A stretch of DNA of 36,565 bases from a virus: positions 1 to 36,565 of the IMG/VR virus record IMGVR_UViG_3300030061_000766; one strand, given 5' to 3'. The notes below the pieces were generated by a model, which had not been told where the DNA came from, did no database searches, and saw only the letters and a list, made by a program, of their open reading frames with translations. The number at the start of each line of letters is the position of its first letter. The stretch's first letter is position 1. Below, piece after piece: positions 6,023 to 14,456 of the stretch. Position numbers and translations under genes: made by a program.

Positions 6023-7113
6023 TGGGAACATTAACTTTTCTTAACTACACCAATAGAGTTCTCCAAGATCTTAACGAGACTACACTCACCGCTTTGTCTA
6101 GTTCTCGTGGAGTACAGACAGTAGCAAAAAACAGCATAAATCGTGCTCTTAACGATATAGCCAATGCTGAAGTTGAATGGCCCTTTTTACATAGTGATAA
6201 AGAACAAGATACTTATGCTGGTATAGCAGAATATGATTTACCTAGTGATCATAGTTATGTAGATTTTGATAGTTTCATGGTGTTTCCAAAAAATCTTGTT
6301 GCAAATGGAACATTTGATAGTAACATAACAAGTTGGACAGATGGTTCTACTGGTACAGGTGAAGTAGCATTTAATAGTACAGGTCCACAACCTCCAGCTT
6401 CAAGAACTGGTGTGTTAAGATTAACAGCAGGATCTAGTGGTGTTGCTATTGCTTCTCAAGAATTAACAACTACAAAAAATAAACAATATAGAGCATCTTT
6501 TGGTGTAACATATCCTTCTGGTGGAGACTTAACATTTAATATAGGAACATCAGCTAACGGAACACAAATATCTACTAATACTGTTAGTATAGATGATATT
6601 GGTGATTTTAAATATGTAGATTTTACTTTCTCTGCAACAGGAACATCGACTTATATAACATTTAATCAATCAGTAGATACACAAGTAGATATAGATAATG
6701 TTGTAGTAACCGAAGACTTTCATCCAAGAAAACTTAAATATTTAAGCTATGATGAGTTTCAAGAAACTGTTAAAAGAAGAGATAGAAATACAAGTATAGA
6801 TAAGTTAGGACAGCCTGATTGTGTTTATCGTACACAAGATCAAAAGTTTGGTTTATCTCCTGTGCCTGATCTAAGCACTTATACTATAGGTTATGAATAT
6901 TGGAAAACAACTACACAACTCTCTAGTGACACAGATACATCAGATGTTCCAACTAGATTTGAACACGCAGTTATAGCACGAGCAAGATACTATGTATCTG
7001 TTCTTCGTTCAGATCTTCCAACTGCTCAAGCCTCTTTACAAGAATACGATAATATTATGCGTAGAATGAGAACAGAACTAGTAAATCAAAAAAATTATTT
7101 TCGAGCAGTTTAA
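6022..7113 (+). CDS. Tail tube protein A-like (gp11-like) with an inserted jelly-roll domain
   Basis: The 363-residue protein has the ends of a podovirus tail tubular protein A: residues 1-90 (LNYTNRVLQDLNE, then SINRALNDIANAE and EWPFL) and 231-363 (HPRKLKYLSYDEF, then AVIARARYYV). This family forms the ring below the portal. Between them, residues about 92-230 form a separate beta-rich module starting VANGTFDSNITSWT and ending DTQVDIDNVVV, which looks like a CBM4/9-type carbohydrate-binding jelly roll. The usual family length is near 200, which fits an insertion of about 140. It starts in the stop of the Cys-rich gene (TAATG). Confidence 0.75.
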   Translation: MGTLTFLNYTNRVLQDLNETTLTALSSSRGVQTVAKNSINRALNDIANAEVEWPFLHSDKEQDTYAGIAEYDLPSDHSYVDFDSFMVFPKNLVANGTFDSNITSWTDGSTGTGEVAFNSTGPQPPASRTGVLRLTAGSSGVAIASQELTTTKNKQYRASFGVTYPSGGDLTFNIGTSANGTQISTNTVSIDDIGDFKYVDFTFSATGTSTYITFNQSVDTQVDIDNVVVTEDFHPRKLKYLSYDEFQETVKRRDRNTSIDKLGQPDCVYRTQDQKFGLSPVPDLSTYTIGYEYWKTTTQLSSDTDTSDVPTRFEHAVIARARYYVSVLRSDLPTAQASLQEYDNIMRRMRTELVNQKNYFRAV

Positions 7114-7454
7114 TGGATGGTAGATTTAAAAATACATCGGTTGCTTTATCCGATACTAACTTAACAACTGTATATACTTGTCCAGCTAAATTTACTGCTA
7201 TTATAAGAGAAATATTTCTTACTAATGTAGATGGTACTTCCGCTGTAGATGCTACATTAAAATACACCGATACTTCTGCTAGTGCTACTTTTTCATTGAT
7301 AAGCACAAAAAGTATTGCAGCAGATGATTTTTTAAGAATAGAAGATGCAAACATTGTTCTTGAGACTGGTGATATTTTAAAAGCACAAGCAGGTGCAGCA
7401 AACGATTTAGAAGTAACAGTTTTTGTAGAAGAATTTTTAAAACCGCAAGGATAG
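7113..7454 (+). CDS. Small structural protein of the tail region
   Basis: This 113-residue, beta-rich protein (TTVYTCPAKFTAIIREIFL, a central TLKYTD strand, then ETGDILKAQAGA) starts in a TAATG overlap with the tube protein gene. The pattern, with a VYTCP motif near residue 20, recurs in small proteins of marine phage tail modules and in a paralogue-like gene further on (11451-11798). It may be an adaptor or a small fibre/knob subunit; no specific function can be assigned. Confidence 0.6.
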   Translation: MDGRFKNTSVALSDTNLTTVYTCPAKFTAIIREIFLTNVDGTSAVDATLKYTDTSASATFSLISTKSIAADDFLRIEDANIVLETGDILKAQAGAANDLEVTVFVEEFLKPQG

Positions 7455-7457
7455 TAA

Positions 7458-8975
7458 ATGCCAGATTTATCACAAATGTCTCCTGTTACTGTGCCTTTAG
7501 GGGGCGGTTTAATTCTTGACAGAGATGACTTTTCTTTACCACCGGGAGCAGCAGTTACACTACAAAATTTTGAGCCTAGTATTCAAGGTGGCTATCGTAG
7601 ATTAAGTGGAACTAGTAAGTGGAATAGTAATCAAGTTAATAGTACAAATAAAATATTAGGATTACAAGTATTTAATAATGGTGTTGTTGCAGCCGCAGGT
7701 AATGTAGTAACCTTTGCAACATCAGGTAGTACATATTCTACAATAGGAACACGAACATCGGCTGGTAGATATAAGTTTGATTTATATAATTTTAATAATA
7801 CTGAAAAACTTATAATGGTAGATGATGTTAATCAAGCAGCATCGTATGATGGAACTACATATACTTTAATAAGTACAACCGGAGCACCAGCAGACCCGGC
7901 TTCAGTAGCAGTATTTAAAGATCATATGTTTTTTGCTGGTATGTCTAGTAATCCACAAGAAATAATATTTAGTGCTCCTTTTGCAGAAACAGACTTTTCA
8001 GCAGCTAATGGTGCAGGATCTATAAGAGTTGATACTTCTGTTGTAGAGTTAAAAGTTTTTCGTGATGCTTTATTTATATTTGGTATAGACAAAATTTATA
8101 AAGTAGTTGGTTCTAGTGTAGCCGATTGGCAAGTATTACCAGTAACACGAACATTAGGTTGTGCCGATGGTTTCTCAGTTCAAGAACTTGGTGGTGATTT
8201 ATTATTCTTATCACTTGATGGTTTAAGAACTATTGCAGGTACAGAGAGAATTGGTGATGTAGAATTAGGAACTATTTCTAAACCTATTCAACCAAGAATA
8301 ACAGAGGTTATTGGATCAAGAGATCGTATCTCTTCTGTTATTGTTAGAGGTAAAAGTCAATATCGTTTATTTTATCCTAGTGATGGCGATTCTATTGGAA
8401 ACAGTAGAGGCATTTTAGCTTCTTTAACACGAACACCTCAAGGTGGTATAGGTTTTGAGTTTGCTGATATAAAAGGTATAAAACCTTCATCAATGTCTTC
8501 TGGATTTATTAGTGGTAAAGAAGTTATTTTAGAAGGTGGTTATGACGGATATGTTAGACAACAAGAAAGTACAACAGATACTTTTGATGGAGATAATGTA
8601 ATAGCAATTTATCGTTCTCCTGATTTGTCTCTTGGTGACTCTGGTATTAGAAAGTTAATGCAAAGAGTTATCATAAATTATGCGGTTGAAGGAACAATAG
8701 ATGTAGATATGAGAGTTAGATTTGATGGAGATGCACAAGATACTCCTCAACCTGCCTCATTTGATCTTTCTTCTCCCGGTGGAATAGCTTTGTATGGAAG
8801 TTCTAGTTCTACATATAGTGCCGCTGTTTATGGATCTAGTGGAGCACCAATACAAAGACAATCAATAGAAGGATCAGGATTTTTAATTGCTGTTAAAGTG
8901 GATCATAATAGTGCTCTAAGTCCGTTTACTTTATTTTCATACCAATTAGAATTTACAAATGGAGGTCGTAGATAA
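7458..8975 (+). CDS. Tail nozzle-like protein (tail tubular B-like), beta-propeller
   Basis: This 505-residue protein contains repeated short beta-blade sequences (for example KLIMVDDVNQAASYDGTTY, HMFFAGMSSNPQEIIFSAP, DALFIFGIDKIYKVVG), as in the beta-propeller of the tail nozzle in podoviruses. N-terminal PLGGGLILDRDDFSLPPGAA and ALTLQNFEP-like text, with GGYRRLSGTSKW, is usual in marine podovirus proteins at this spot. AAGGA precedes the ATG. The gene follows a tube protein A-like gene, as gp12 follows gp11 in T7, but sequence similarity to T7 gp12 is not evident, so the name is structural inference. Confidence 0.6.
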   Translation: MPDLSQMSPVTVPLGGGLILDRDDFSLPPGAAVTLQNFEPSIQGGYRRLSGTSKWNSNQVNSTNKILGLQVFNNGVVAAAGNVVTFATSGSTYSTIGTRTSAGRYKFDLYNFNNTEKLIMVDDVNQAASYDGTTYTLISTTGAPADPASVAVFKDHMFFAGMSSNPQEIIFSAPFAETDFSAANGAGSIRVDTSVVELKVFRDALFIFGIDKIYKVVGSSVADWQVLPVTRTLGCADGFSVQELGGDLLFLSLDGLRTIAGTERIGDVELGTISKPIQPRITEVIGSRDRISSVIVRGKSQYRLFYPSDGDSIGNSRGILASLTRTPQGGIGFEFADIKGIKPSSMSSGFISGKEVILEGGYDGYVRQQESTTDTFDGDNVIAIYRSPDLSLGDSGIRKLMQRVIINYAVEGTIDVDMRVRFDGDAQDTPQPASFDLSSPGGIALYGSSSSTYSAAVYGSSGAPIQRQSIEGSGFLIAVKVDHNSALSPFTLFSYQLEFTNGGRR

Positions 8976-11440
8976 TGGGTGCAACATATACAAGGCAAAG
9001 TAGCACAGAAATTGTTGATGGTGAAGTTATTAATGCTGCTGATTTTAACAATGAATTTGCCGCACTCGTAACAGCTTTTGCTGCTTCAACAGGTCATAGC
9101 CATGATGGAACAGCCGCTGAAGGTGGTAATGTTACTAAATTATTAGGAACATCTATTACCATAGGTGATGCTACAGCAGGAACAGATATAACAGTAACAT
9201 TTGATGGTGAAACATCTGATGGTGTTTTAACATGGATGGAAGATGAGGATCAATTTAAATTCTCTGACGACATTATGATTATTGATGATGAACAATTAAT
9301 ATTTGGTACAGATTCAAATGTTGCTATAAGTTATGATGAAACTACAACAGATTCTTTAAAGATAGCTGCTACTGAAGGTGCAGCATTAGCTATTACATTA
9401 ATGGCTGATGAAGGTGATGATGCTGGAGATGAGTGGAAGTTAAACATTGCAGATGGTGGAACATTAACATTAGGTAATGACATAAATTCTGCTGGTACTT
9501 ATGTAACACATCTAACATTAACACCAAATGCTACAGTTGCAAACTCTACACTTGCTGTTGCAGGTAACTTAACTGTAGCTAATGACCTTACAATTACAGA
9601 TGATGTATTACTAGACTCAGATAGTGCTGTTCTTAAATTTGGTGATGATCAAGAAGTAACAATTACTCATGTTGCAGATACAGGATTAAATTTAAAACAT
9701 ACAGCAACTGGAGATGATAAACCTATTGTATTAACTTTACAAACAGGTGAAACAGACATTGCTTTAAATGATGTGATTGGGCGTATTGACTTTCAAGCTC
9801 CTGATGAAACAACTGGTACAGATGCCATACTTGTTGCTGCTGGAATTGCTGCTGTATCTGAAGGAGATTTTAGTTCTTCAAACAATGCAACAAAATTAAG
9901 TTTTAGAACTGCTGCCTCTGAAGCTGCTAGTGAAAAGATGTCACTAAGTTCTGGTGGTAATTTAACAATTTCTGGAGACCTAACAGTTTCTGGTGATGAT
10001 ATTACAATGGGTACTAACACCTCTGGACATATTATGGTGGCAGATGGTACAAACTTTAATCCTGTTGCAGTATCAGGTGATATAGGAATTAGTAATACAG
10101 GTGCTGCATCTATTAGCACAGGTGTTATTGTTAATGCTGATATTTCTGCTACCGCAGCGATTGACCCAGATAAATTTGATTTAACAGCTGCTGCTGATGG
10201 TACAGGAATAACGATTGCTGCTTCTGATATATTATTAGTTGCCGATGCTGATGATAGTAATACTGTTAAAAAAATTAATGCTTCTCAATTAAACACATAT
10301 ATAAGTGCTGAATCAAGTGCTGTTGCTGCTGATAATATTTCTACAGGTGATGCTGCCGTAAACATTGTAACATCTAGTGGAGCAGTTCTTGTAGACTCAC
10401 AAGCAAGCACAGCTACTATTGATGGTCATACAGGTGTTACAATACAATCAACTGACTCTGGTGATATAACACTAGATTCTGTTGCAGACATTACCTTAGA
10501 TGCTGGCGGTGCAGATATACTTCTTAAAGATGATGGAACAACTTTTGGTAGTATTACAAATTCTGGTGGTGAAGTAGTAATAAAATCAGGTTCTACACCA
10601 ACAACAGCCTTGACATTTGCTGGAGATGATGCTAACTTTGCAGACAATGTTCAATTAGATTCTGATAGTGCTGAGTTATTGTTTGGTGATGATGGTGAAA
10701 TCAAACTTATTCATAATGCAGATGCAGGTCTACTTCTTAAACATACAGCTACAGGTGATGGTACTCCAGTATCTTTAACTTTACAAACTGGTGAAACAGC
10801 TTTAACTGTTGGAGAACCTTTAGGAACAATTAATTTCCAAGCTCCAGATGAGGCTGGTGGTACTGATGCCATTCTAGTAGCTGCCGCTATAGAAGCTGTA
10901 GCTGAAGGTACATTTGCTGCGGATAATAATGCTACTAAGTTGTCATTTAAAACAGGTGTATCAGAAGCTGCATCAGAAAAAATGTCATTGAGTTCTGCTG
11001 GATTACTTACTGTAGCTGATGATATAATGATTAAAGATGGTGGAACAATAGGTGTTGCTTCTACCAATGATGCTTTAACAATAAGTTCCGCAGGTTTATT
11101 AACAGTTAAAGATGATTTAGTAATTAAGTCTGGTGGTACAATAGGTGGTGCAGGAGACACAGACCTATTAGAATTAGGTTCTGCTATACTAACAGTTAAT
11201 GGTGAAGTCTCTATGACTACACTAGATATTGGTGGAACAAATGTGGGGTCAACCGCAACAGAACTAAATTTACTTGATGGTTCTGCTAAATCAACATCAT
11301 CAATAACTGTTGCAGATACAGATGCAATTATAATTATTGATGGTACAACAACGAAGCAAATACCAGCTTCAGATATAAAAACTTATGCAGCTGGCGTTTC
11401 AACAGCAGATGCCACAGCATTAGCCGTTGCTTTAGGATAG
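8975..11440 (+). CDS. Repeat-containing tail fibre protein
   Basis: This 821-residue protein is rich in Asp, Gly, Thr and Ala with beta-repeat character. The start, MGATYTRQSSTEIVDGEVIN with AADFNNEFAALVTAF and GHSHDG, is typical of the N-terminal attachment region of phage fibres. The shaft contains two similar 121-residue blocks (residues 211-331 and 559-679). The C-terminal third has TELNLLDG and SDIKTYAA motifs common in trimeric fibres. I see no peptidase or chaperone domain. It starts in a TAATG overlap with the nozzle gene and probably takes part in host recognition. Long open minus-strand frames under it are composition shadows. Confidence 0.75.
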   Translation: MGATYTRQSSTEIVDGEVINAADFNNEFAALVTAFAASTGHSHDGTAAEGGNVTKLLGTSITIGDATAGTDITVTFDGETSDGVLTWMEDEDQFKFSDDIMIIDDEQLIFGTDSNVAISYDETTTDSLKIAATEGAALAITLMADEGDDAGDEWKLNIADGGTLTLGNDINSAGTYVTHLTLTPNATVANSTLAVAGNLTVANDLTITDDVLLDSDSAVLKFGDDQEVTITHVADTGLNLKHTATGDDKPIVLTLQTGETDIALNDVIGRIDFQAPDETTGTDAILVAAGIAAVSEGDFSSSNNATKLSFRTAASEAASEKMSLSSGGNLTISGDLTVSGDDITMGTNTSGHIMVADGTNFNPVAVSGDIGISNTGAASISTGVIVNADISATAAIDPDKFDLTAAADGTGITIAASDILLVADADDSNTVKKINASQLNTYISAESSAVAADNISTGDAAVNIVTSSGAVLVDSQASTATIDGHTGVTIQSTDSGDITLDSVADITLDAGGADILLKDDGTTFGSITNSGGEVVIKSGSTPTTALTFAGDDANFADNVQLDSDSAELLFGDDGEIKLIHNADAGLLLKHTATGDGTPVSLTLQTGETALTVGEPLGTINFQAPDEAGGTDAILVAAAIEAVAEGTFAADNNATKLSFKTGVSEAASEKMSLSSAGLLTVADDIMIKDGGTIGVASTNDALTISSAGLLTVKDDLVIKSGGTIGGAGDTDLLELGSAILTVNGEVSMTTLDIGGTNVGSTATELNLLDGSAKSTSSITVADTDAIIIIDGTTTKQIPASDIKTYAAGVSTADATALAVALG
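9605..9967 (+). repeat. Fibre shaft repeat, copy 1
   Basis: This block encodes residues 211-331 of the fibre, from VLLDSDSAVLKFGDD to EKMSLSSGGNL. It matches the block at 10649-11011 in length (121 codons) and in signature segments: LKHTATGD, LTLQTGET, FQAPDE, TDAILVAA, NNATKLSF, SEAASEKMSLSS. The copies are clearly divergent at DNA level, so the duplication is old or under selection. Confidence 0.8.
10649..11011 (+). repeat. Fibre shaft repeat, copy 2
   Basis: This is the second copy of the 121-codon block (residues 559-679), from VQLDSDSAELLFGDD to EKMSLSSAGLL. It is separated from copy 1 by 227 codons of unrelated fibre sequence. A conserved LDSDSA start and a conserved SEAASEKMSLSS end mark the borders. 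Confidence 0.8.
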
Positions 11441-11450
11441 GAGATAAATA

Positions 11451-11798
11451 ATGGCAAATACGTTTAAAGTAATTACAAAGGCTGGAGTAACAAGTGCTGA
11501 TGTGATTTATACTGTTGCTGGTAGTACGACAACAGTTGTTTTAGGAATTATGATTGGTAATACACAAAGTTCGGATATTACCGCAACTTTAACTTTAGGC
11601 ACAGATACAGGTAGTAGAGCAGGTGCAAACAATGAAGCTAACCAAGATGTTGAGCTTCTTACATCAACTACAGTACCTGCCAATTCAACCTTAGAAATGA
11701 TGGGTGGAAATAAACTTGTAATGGAAACAACGGACACGTTAAGTTTAACAGCGAGTGCTGGAGCCGACATTTCAGTTTCAATTATGGAGATAACCTAA
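11451..11798 (+). CDS. Small structural protein after the tail fibre
   Basis: This 115-residue protein is Thr/Ala/Gly-rich with alternating strands (FKVITKAGVTSADVIYTVAG, then TTVVLGIMIGN, SLTASAGADISVSI). The ribosome site GGAG lies 8 bases before the ATG. Its outline (IYTVAG near residue 20, LGIMIGN, a conserved N-strand, a C-terminal SIMEIT) is like that of the 113-residue protein at 7113-7454, so the two may be distant paralogues. Probably a tail or fibre accessory protein; function not assigned. Confidence 0.6.
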   Translation: MANTFKVITKAGVTSADVIYTVAGSTTTVVLGIMIGNTQSSDITATLTLGTDTGSRAGANNEANQDVELLTSTTVPANSTLEMMGGNKLVMETTDTLSLTASAGADISVSIMEIT

Positions 11799-12862
11799 TG
11801 CCGTATATAGGAAGTGAACCCTCTGCTGGAATTCGTCAACCTGTAATTAATGCTGTGATTAATGGAGATATGGCAATAAATCAACGGGGTAATATGACTG
11901 GTTCAACTAATAGTGTTTCAGATTTAGCAAACAATGATACAGAGTTTTGTCTTGACAGATGGAAAATATTTTCTGATACCAATGATGTTATTGATGTTAG
12001 CCAAGACACAACTGTACCAAGTAATGCAGGTTTACATTCAATGAAACTAGATGTTGAAACTACTAATAAAAAATTTGGAGTAGCTCAAGCTATAGAATCA
12101 TTTGATTGCCAAGATTTAATTGGTAATGAAGTAACTTTATCATTTCAAGCAAAAGTAAGCAGTACCGCTAAACTAGATAATGTTAAGTGTGCAATTATTG
12201 CTTGGTCATCAACAGCTGATTCTTTAACAGATGATATGATTTCAGCATGGGAAGCTGAAGGAACTGAGCCTACACTAGCAAGTAATTATACCTACGAAAA
12301 TAGTCCAGCTAATTTAGGTTTAACCACTAGCTTTGCTAAGTATTCAATTACTGCAACAGTTGATACAAGTAGTGCTGCAAACATTGTTGTGTTTATTTGG
12401 TCAGATGTTACAGATACAACGGCTGGACATTTTTTATTTATAACAGATGTGCAACTAGAAAAAGGAAGTACAGCTAATGCTTTTGTTCGTGAAAACAGAC
12501 ACGTACAACAAATAAATTGCGAAAGGTTTTATCAAATTTTTGATTTCAATGCGGAAATGATGACTGTTGCTGGTGCTAACGGCAATGGTCAAGCATTTGG
12601 AAATATACCTTTAGGTATGGGTATGAGAACTACACCAACATTTTCTGAAGTAGGAACTATTGTTTTTGCTGACGGAGCAAATTCAAACTCAAGTAATTGC
12701 ACAGTTACTATAGAGGCATCCGCTAGACAAGATGCAACAGTAAATTTAGTTAAATATTGCACCATGAAATTTGATTATGACAACGATAAAACGGCTGGTG
12801 CTGGATATGTTCACGGCACATCTAGTAGACAAAATATGCAATTTTTAGCAGAAATTTGGTAA
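11798..12862 (+). CDS. Tail tip/receptor-binding-like protein with carbohydrate-binding-type domain
   Basis: The 354-residue protein has N-terminal VINGDMAINQRGN followed by FCLDRWKIFSD, the signature of a CBM-like jelly-roll domain seen in many phage fibre and tip proteins. VTLSFQAKVSS and a later ITDVQLEKGSTANAFV are the matching strands near its end (about residue 235). The remaining C-terminal part (from CERFYQIF) is a separate beta domain. The ATG overlaps the preceding stop (TAATG). A role in binding host surface sugars is likely from domain type and position, but no receptor can be named. Confidence 0.65.
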   Translation: MPYIGSEPSAGIRQPVINAVINGDMAINQRGNMTGSTNSVSDLANNDTEFCLDRWKIFSDTNDVIDVSQDTTVPSNAGLHSMKLDVETTNKKFGVAQAIESFDCQDLIGNEVTLSFQAKVSSTAKLDNVKCAIIAWSSTADSLTDDMISAWEAEGTEPTLASNYTYENSPANLGLTTSFAKYSITATVDTSSAANIVVFIWSDVTDTTAGHFLFITDVQLEKGSTANAFVRENRHVQQINCERFYQIFDFNAEMMTVAGANGNGQAFGNIPLGMGMRTTPTFSEVGTIVFADGANSNSSNCTVTIEASARQDATVNLVKYCTMKFDYDNDKTAGAGYVHGTSSRQNMQFLAEIW

Positions 12863-12874
12863 GGAGAAAAAGTT

Positions 12875-13063
12875 ATGATGCAAGTAAAATCAGTAAAATG
12901 GAACGCAACAACATTAGCTGGTGGTTCAGCAAAAAATACATCTTACATTGTAGTAGATACAGATGATAAAAAATATTCCGTGCCATTAGATGCTAGAAAT
13001 GTTGAATATCAAAAAGTACAAGCATGGATAAATGCTGGTAACACAGTTGCAGACGCAGATTAG
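12875..13063 (+). CDS. Small fibre-associated protein (62 residues)
   Basis: This 62-residue protein, MMQVKSVKWNATTLAGGS then SVPLDARNVEYQKVQAW, is a short conserved protein that I know from tail-fibre neighbourhoods of marine phages. AAGGAG lies 8 bases before the first of two consecutive ATG codons; I keep the first. No domain is recognised. It may be a fibre adaptor or an assembly factor. Confidence 0.65.
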   Translation: MMQVKSVKWNATTLAGGSAKNTSYIVVDTDDKKYSVPLDARNVEYQKVQAWINAGNTVADAD

Positions 13064-13075
13064 GAGAAAAATGTA

Positions 13076-13720
13076 ATGCCTTATTTTGGAACATCACCAA
13101 CATCCACAACTACACCAACTACAATAGCCGCTTCAACTACTGTTGGAGATGGTACAGCAGAAGATACAAAACTTGTATTTGACGGCAATGCCTTAGACTT
13201 CCGCATTGGTATAGATGATGGAACAGATAAGATAGAAATTGGTAAGGGTAACGCACATGGAACAACAACCCATCTGACATTTGATACAAATGGTATTATG
13301 ACAACTCCGCTACAATCAGGTGCATATGCAAGGAAATCTGCAAACCAAAGTATAAATAATAACACGCTTACATTGGTAACATGGGATGAAGAAGGCTATG
13401 ATATATTAAGTGAATTTGCTAGTAATAAATTTACAGCAACTGCTGCTGGTATTTATAGTGTTGTTGCATTTACAGGAATGAATTTAGGAGATGGTGATTT
13501 TTTGTTTTCTGGTTTGTATAAAAATGGAAGTTTAACACACAGAACTAATACAAGAGTTGGTGCTGCTGGTGATGCTACAGCAATTCATGTTGCAAATATG
13601 CAGTTAGCCGCAAGCGATTATTTAGAAGTCAAAGTCCAACATGATTATGGAAGTGCAAGAAATTTAACAGGTGGAAGTGATGGTGCATATTCATATTTTA
13701 TGATTAATAAAATAGCCTAA
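13076..13720 (+). CDS. Fibre/tip protein with C1q-like jelly-roll C-terminus
   Basis: This 214-residue protein has a short N-terminal fibre-like part (TKLVFDGNALDFRIGIDDG) and a C-terminal domain from about residue 85 (ARKSANQSINNNTLTLVTWD, then FTATAAGIYSVVAF, LYKNGSL, DYLEVKVQHDYG, and a final SYFMINKI). The order of strands, with FTAxxAGIYxV and DYLEVxVxH, is that of C1q/TNF-like domains that cap trimeric phage fibres. AGGAGAAAA precedes the ATG. Such domains form the receptor-contacting tip in other phages; the receptor is unknown. Confidence 0.65.
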   Translation: MPYFGTSPTSTTTPTTIAASTTVGDGTAEDTKLVFDGNALDFRIGIDDGTDKIEIGKGNAHGTTTHLTFDTNGIMTTPLQSGAYARKSANQSINNNTLTLVTWDEEGYDILSEFASNKFTATAAGIYSVVAFTGMNLGDGDFLFSGLYKNGSLTHRTNTRVGAAGDATAIHVANMQLAASDYLEVKVQHDYGSARNLTGGSDGAYSYFMINKIA

Positions 13721-13731
13721 AGGAGAAAGAA

Positions 13732-13971
13732 ATGGCTGAGTACAAAGTAACCTTAAATTCAATACAAGAAAAAGCATTGTTAGGAGATATGACTTCAATT
13801 CAAGATTGGATCGAAAATGCAATCACTAACAAAGCAAGGCAATGTATAGATTATTATTGTGATTTAGAAGGTGTCTCTAAAAAAGCCTCAGATAGCACAA
13901 AAAATACTACTATTACAAATGCTACAATAGAAACCGCTGTCGATAGAAATAAAAGATTAGGTATAGATTAA
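13732..13971 (+). CDS. Small helical protein of the tail module (79 residues)
   Basis: This 79-residue, helix-rich protein includes IQEKALLGDMTSIQDWIENA then NKARQCIDYYCDLE, and a Thr/Asn-rich tail. It has a strong ribosome site (AAAGGAG). The segment DWIENAITNKARQC looks like a conserved core found in small phage proteins placed after fibre genes. I can suggest only an assembly or chaperone role by position. Confidence 0.6.
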   Translation: MAEYKVTLNSIQEKALLGDMTSIQDWIENAITNKARQCIDYYCDLEGVSKKASDSTKNTTITNATIETAVDRNKRLGID

Positions 13972-13978
13972 TTTTAAG

Positions 13979-14440
13979 ATGAAAATATTTAACATAATAA
14001 GTATTATATTTATTTTAGTTGCTAGTTGTTTAACAACATCAACACAAGCACAACAACTAATGTGCGGTGAAAGAACGAGTTTTTTATCTGGTCTTAAAGA
14101 AAATTTTAATGAAGTATTGACAGAGCAAGGTTTAGGAAGTAACGGAGTTTTAATAGGAATTACAGTAAGTCCACAAAAAAAATGGACATTATTAATGGTA
14201 CCTAAACATAATCCTTACAGTTATTGTGTTGTAGTTAGCGGATCTAATTGGAAACAAGATCCATCAGCATCAACAGGTTTATTAGATGGTGGCAATAGTT
14301 TGATGTCAATAGGTTTTGATGATGATCTTAATTGGACTTTAATAATTGTAGATTACAAAACTAAAGAAGTATATCCTGTATTTGATGGTTATGCTTGGGA
14401 TAGAATAAAAGACATCAACATACAAGAACAATCTTTGTAG
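13979..14440 (+). CDS. Exported small protein with lipoprotein-type signal peptide
   Basis: The 153-residue protein starts MKIFNIISIIFILVASC: a Lys at position 2, a hydrophobic core (4-16) and VAS-C17, which fits a lipobox. A signal peptidase I site after A24 (TQA-QQ) is an alternative. The mature part has CGERTSFLSGLKENFNEV, ISPQ-like strands with KKWTLLMV, and a second Cys in NPYSYCVVV. It resembles small periplasmic proteins of marine alphaproteobacteria rather than virion parts. No RBS consensus is clear; the gene starts 7 bases after the previous stop. A role in blocking superinfection or altering the envelope is possible, not shown. Confidence 0.65.
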   Translation: MKIFNIISIIFILVASCLTTSTQAQQLMCGERTSFLSGLKENFNEVLTEQGLGSNGVLIGITVSPQKKWTLLMVPKHNPYSYCVVVSGSNWKQDPSASTGLLDGGNSLMSIGFDDDLNWTLIIVDYKTKEVYPVFDGYAWDRIKDINIQEQSL

Positions 14441-14456
14441 GTATAAGGAAAATAAT

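Noticed and set aside
9793-11160. Long minus-strand open frames of 73-149 codons under the tail fibre gene
   Set aside because: They lie in a repetitive Ala/Ser/Asp-rich gene whose codon pattern leaves the reverse frame open; no ribosome sites, and composition is unlike the real minus-strand genes.
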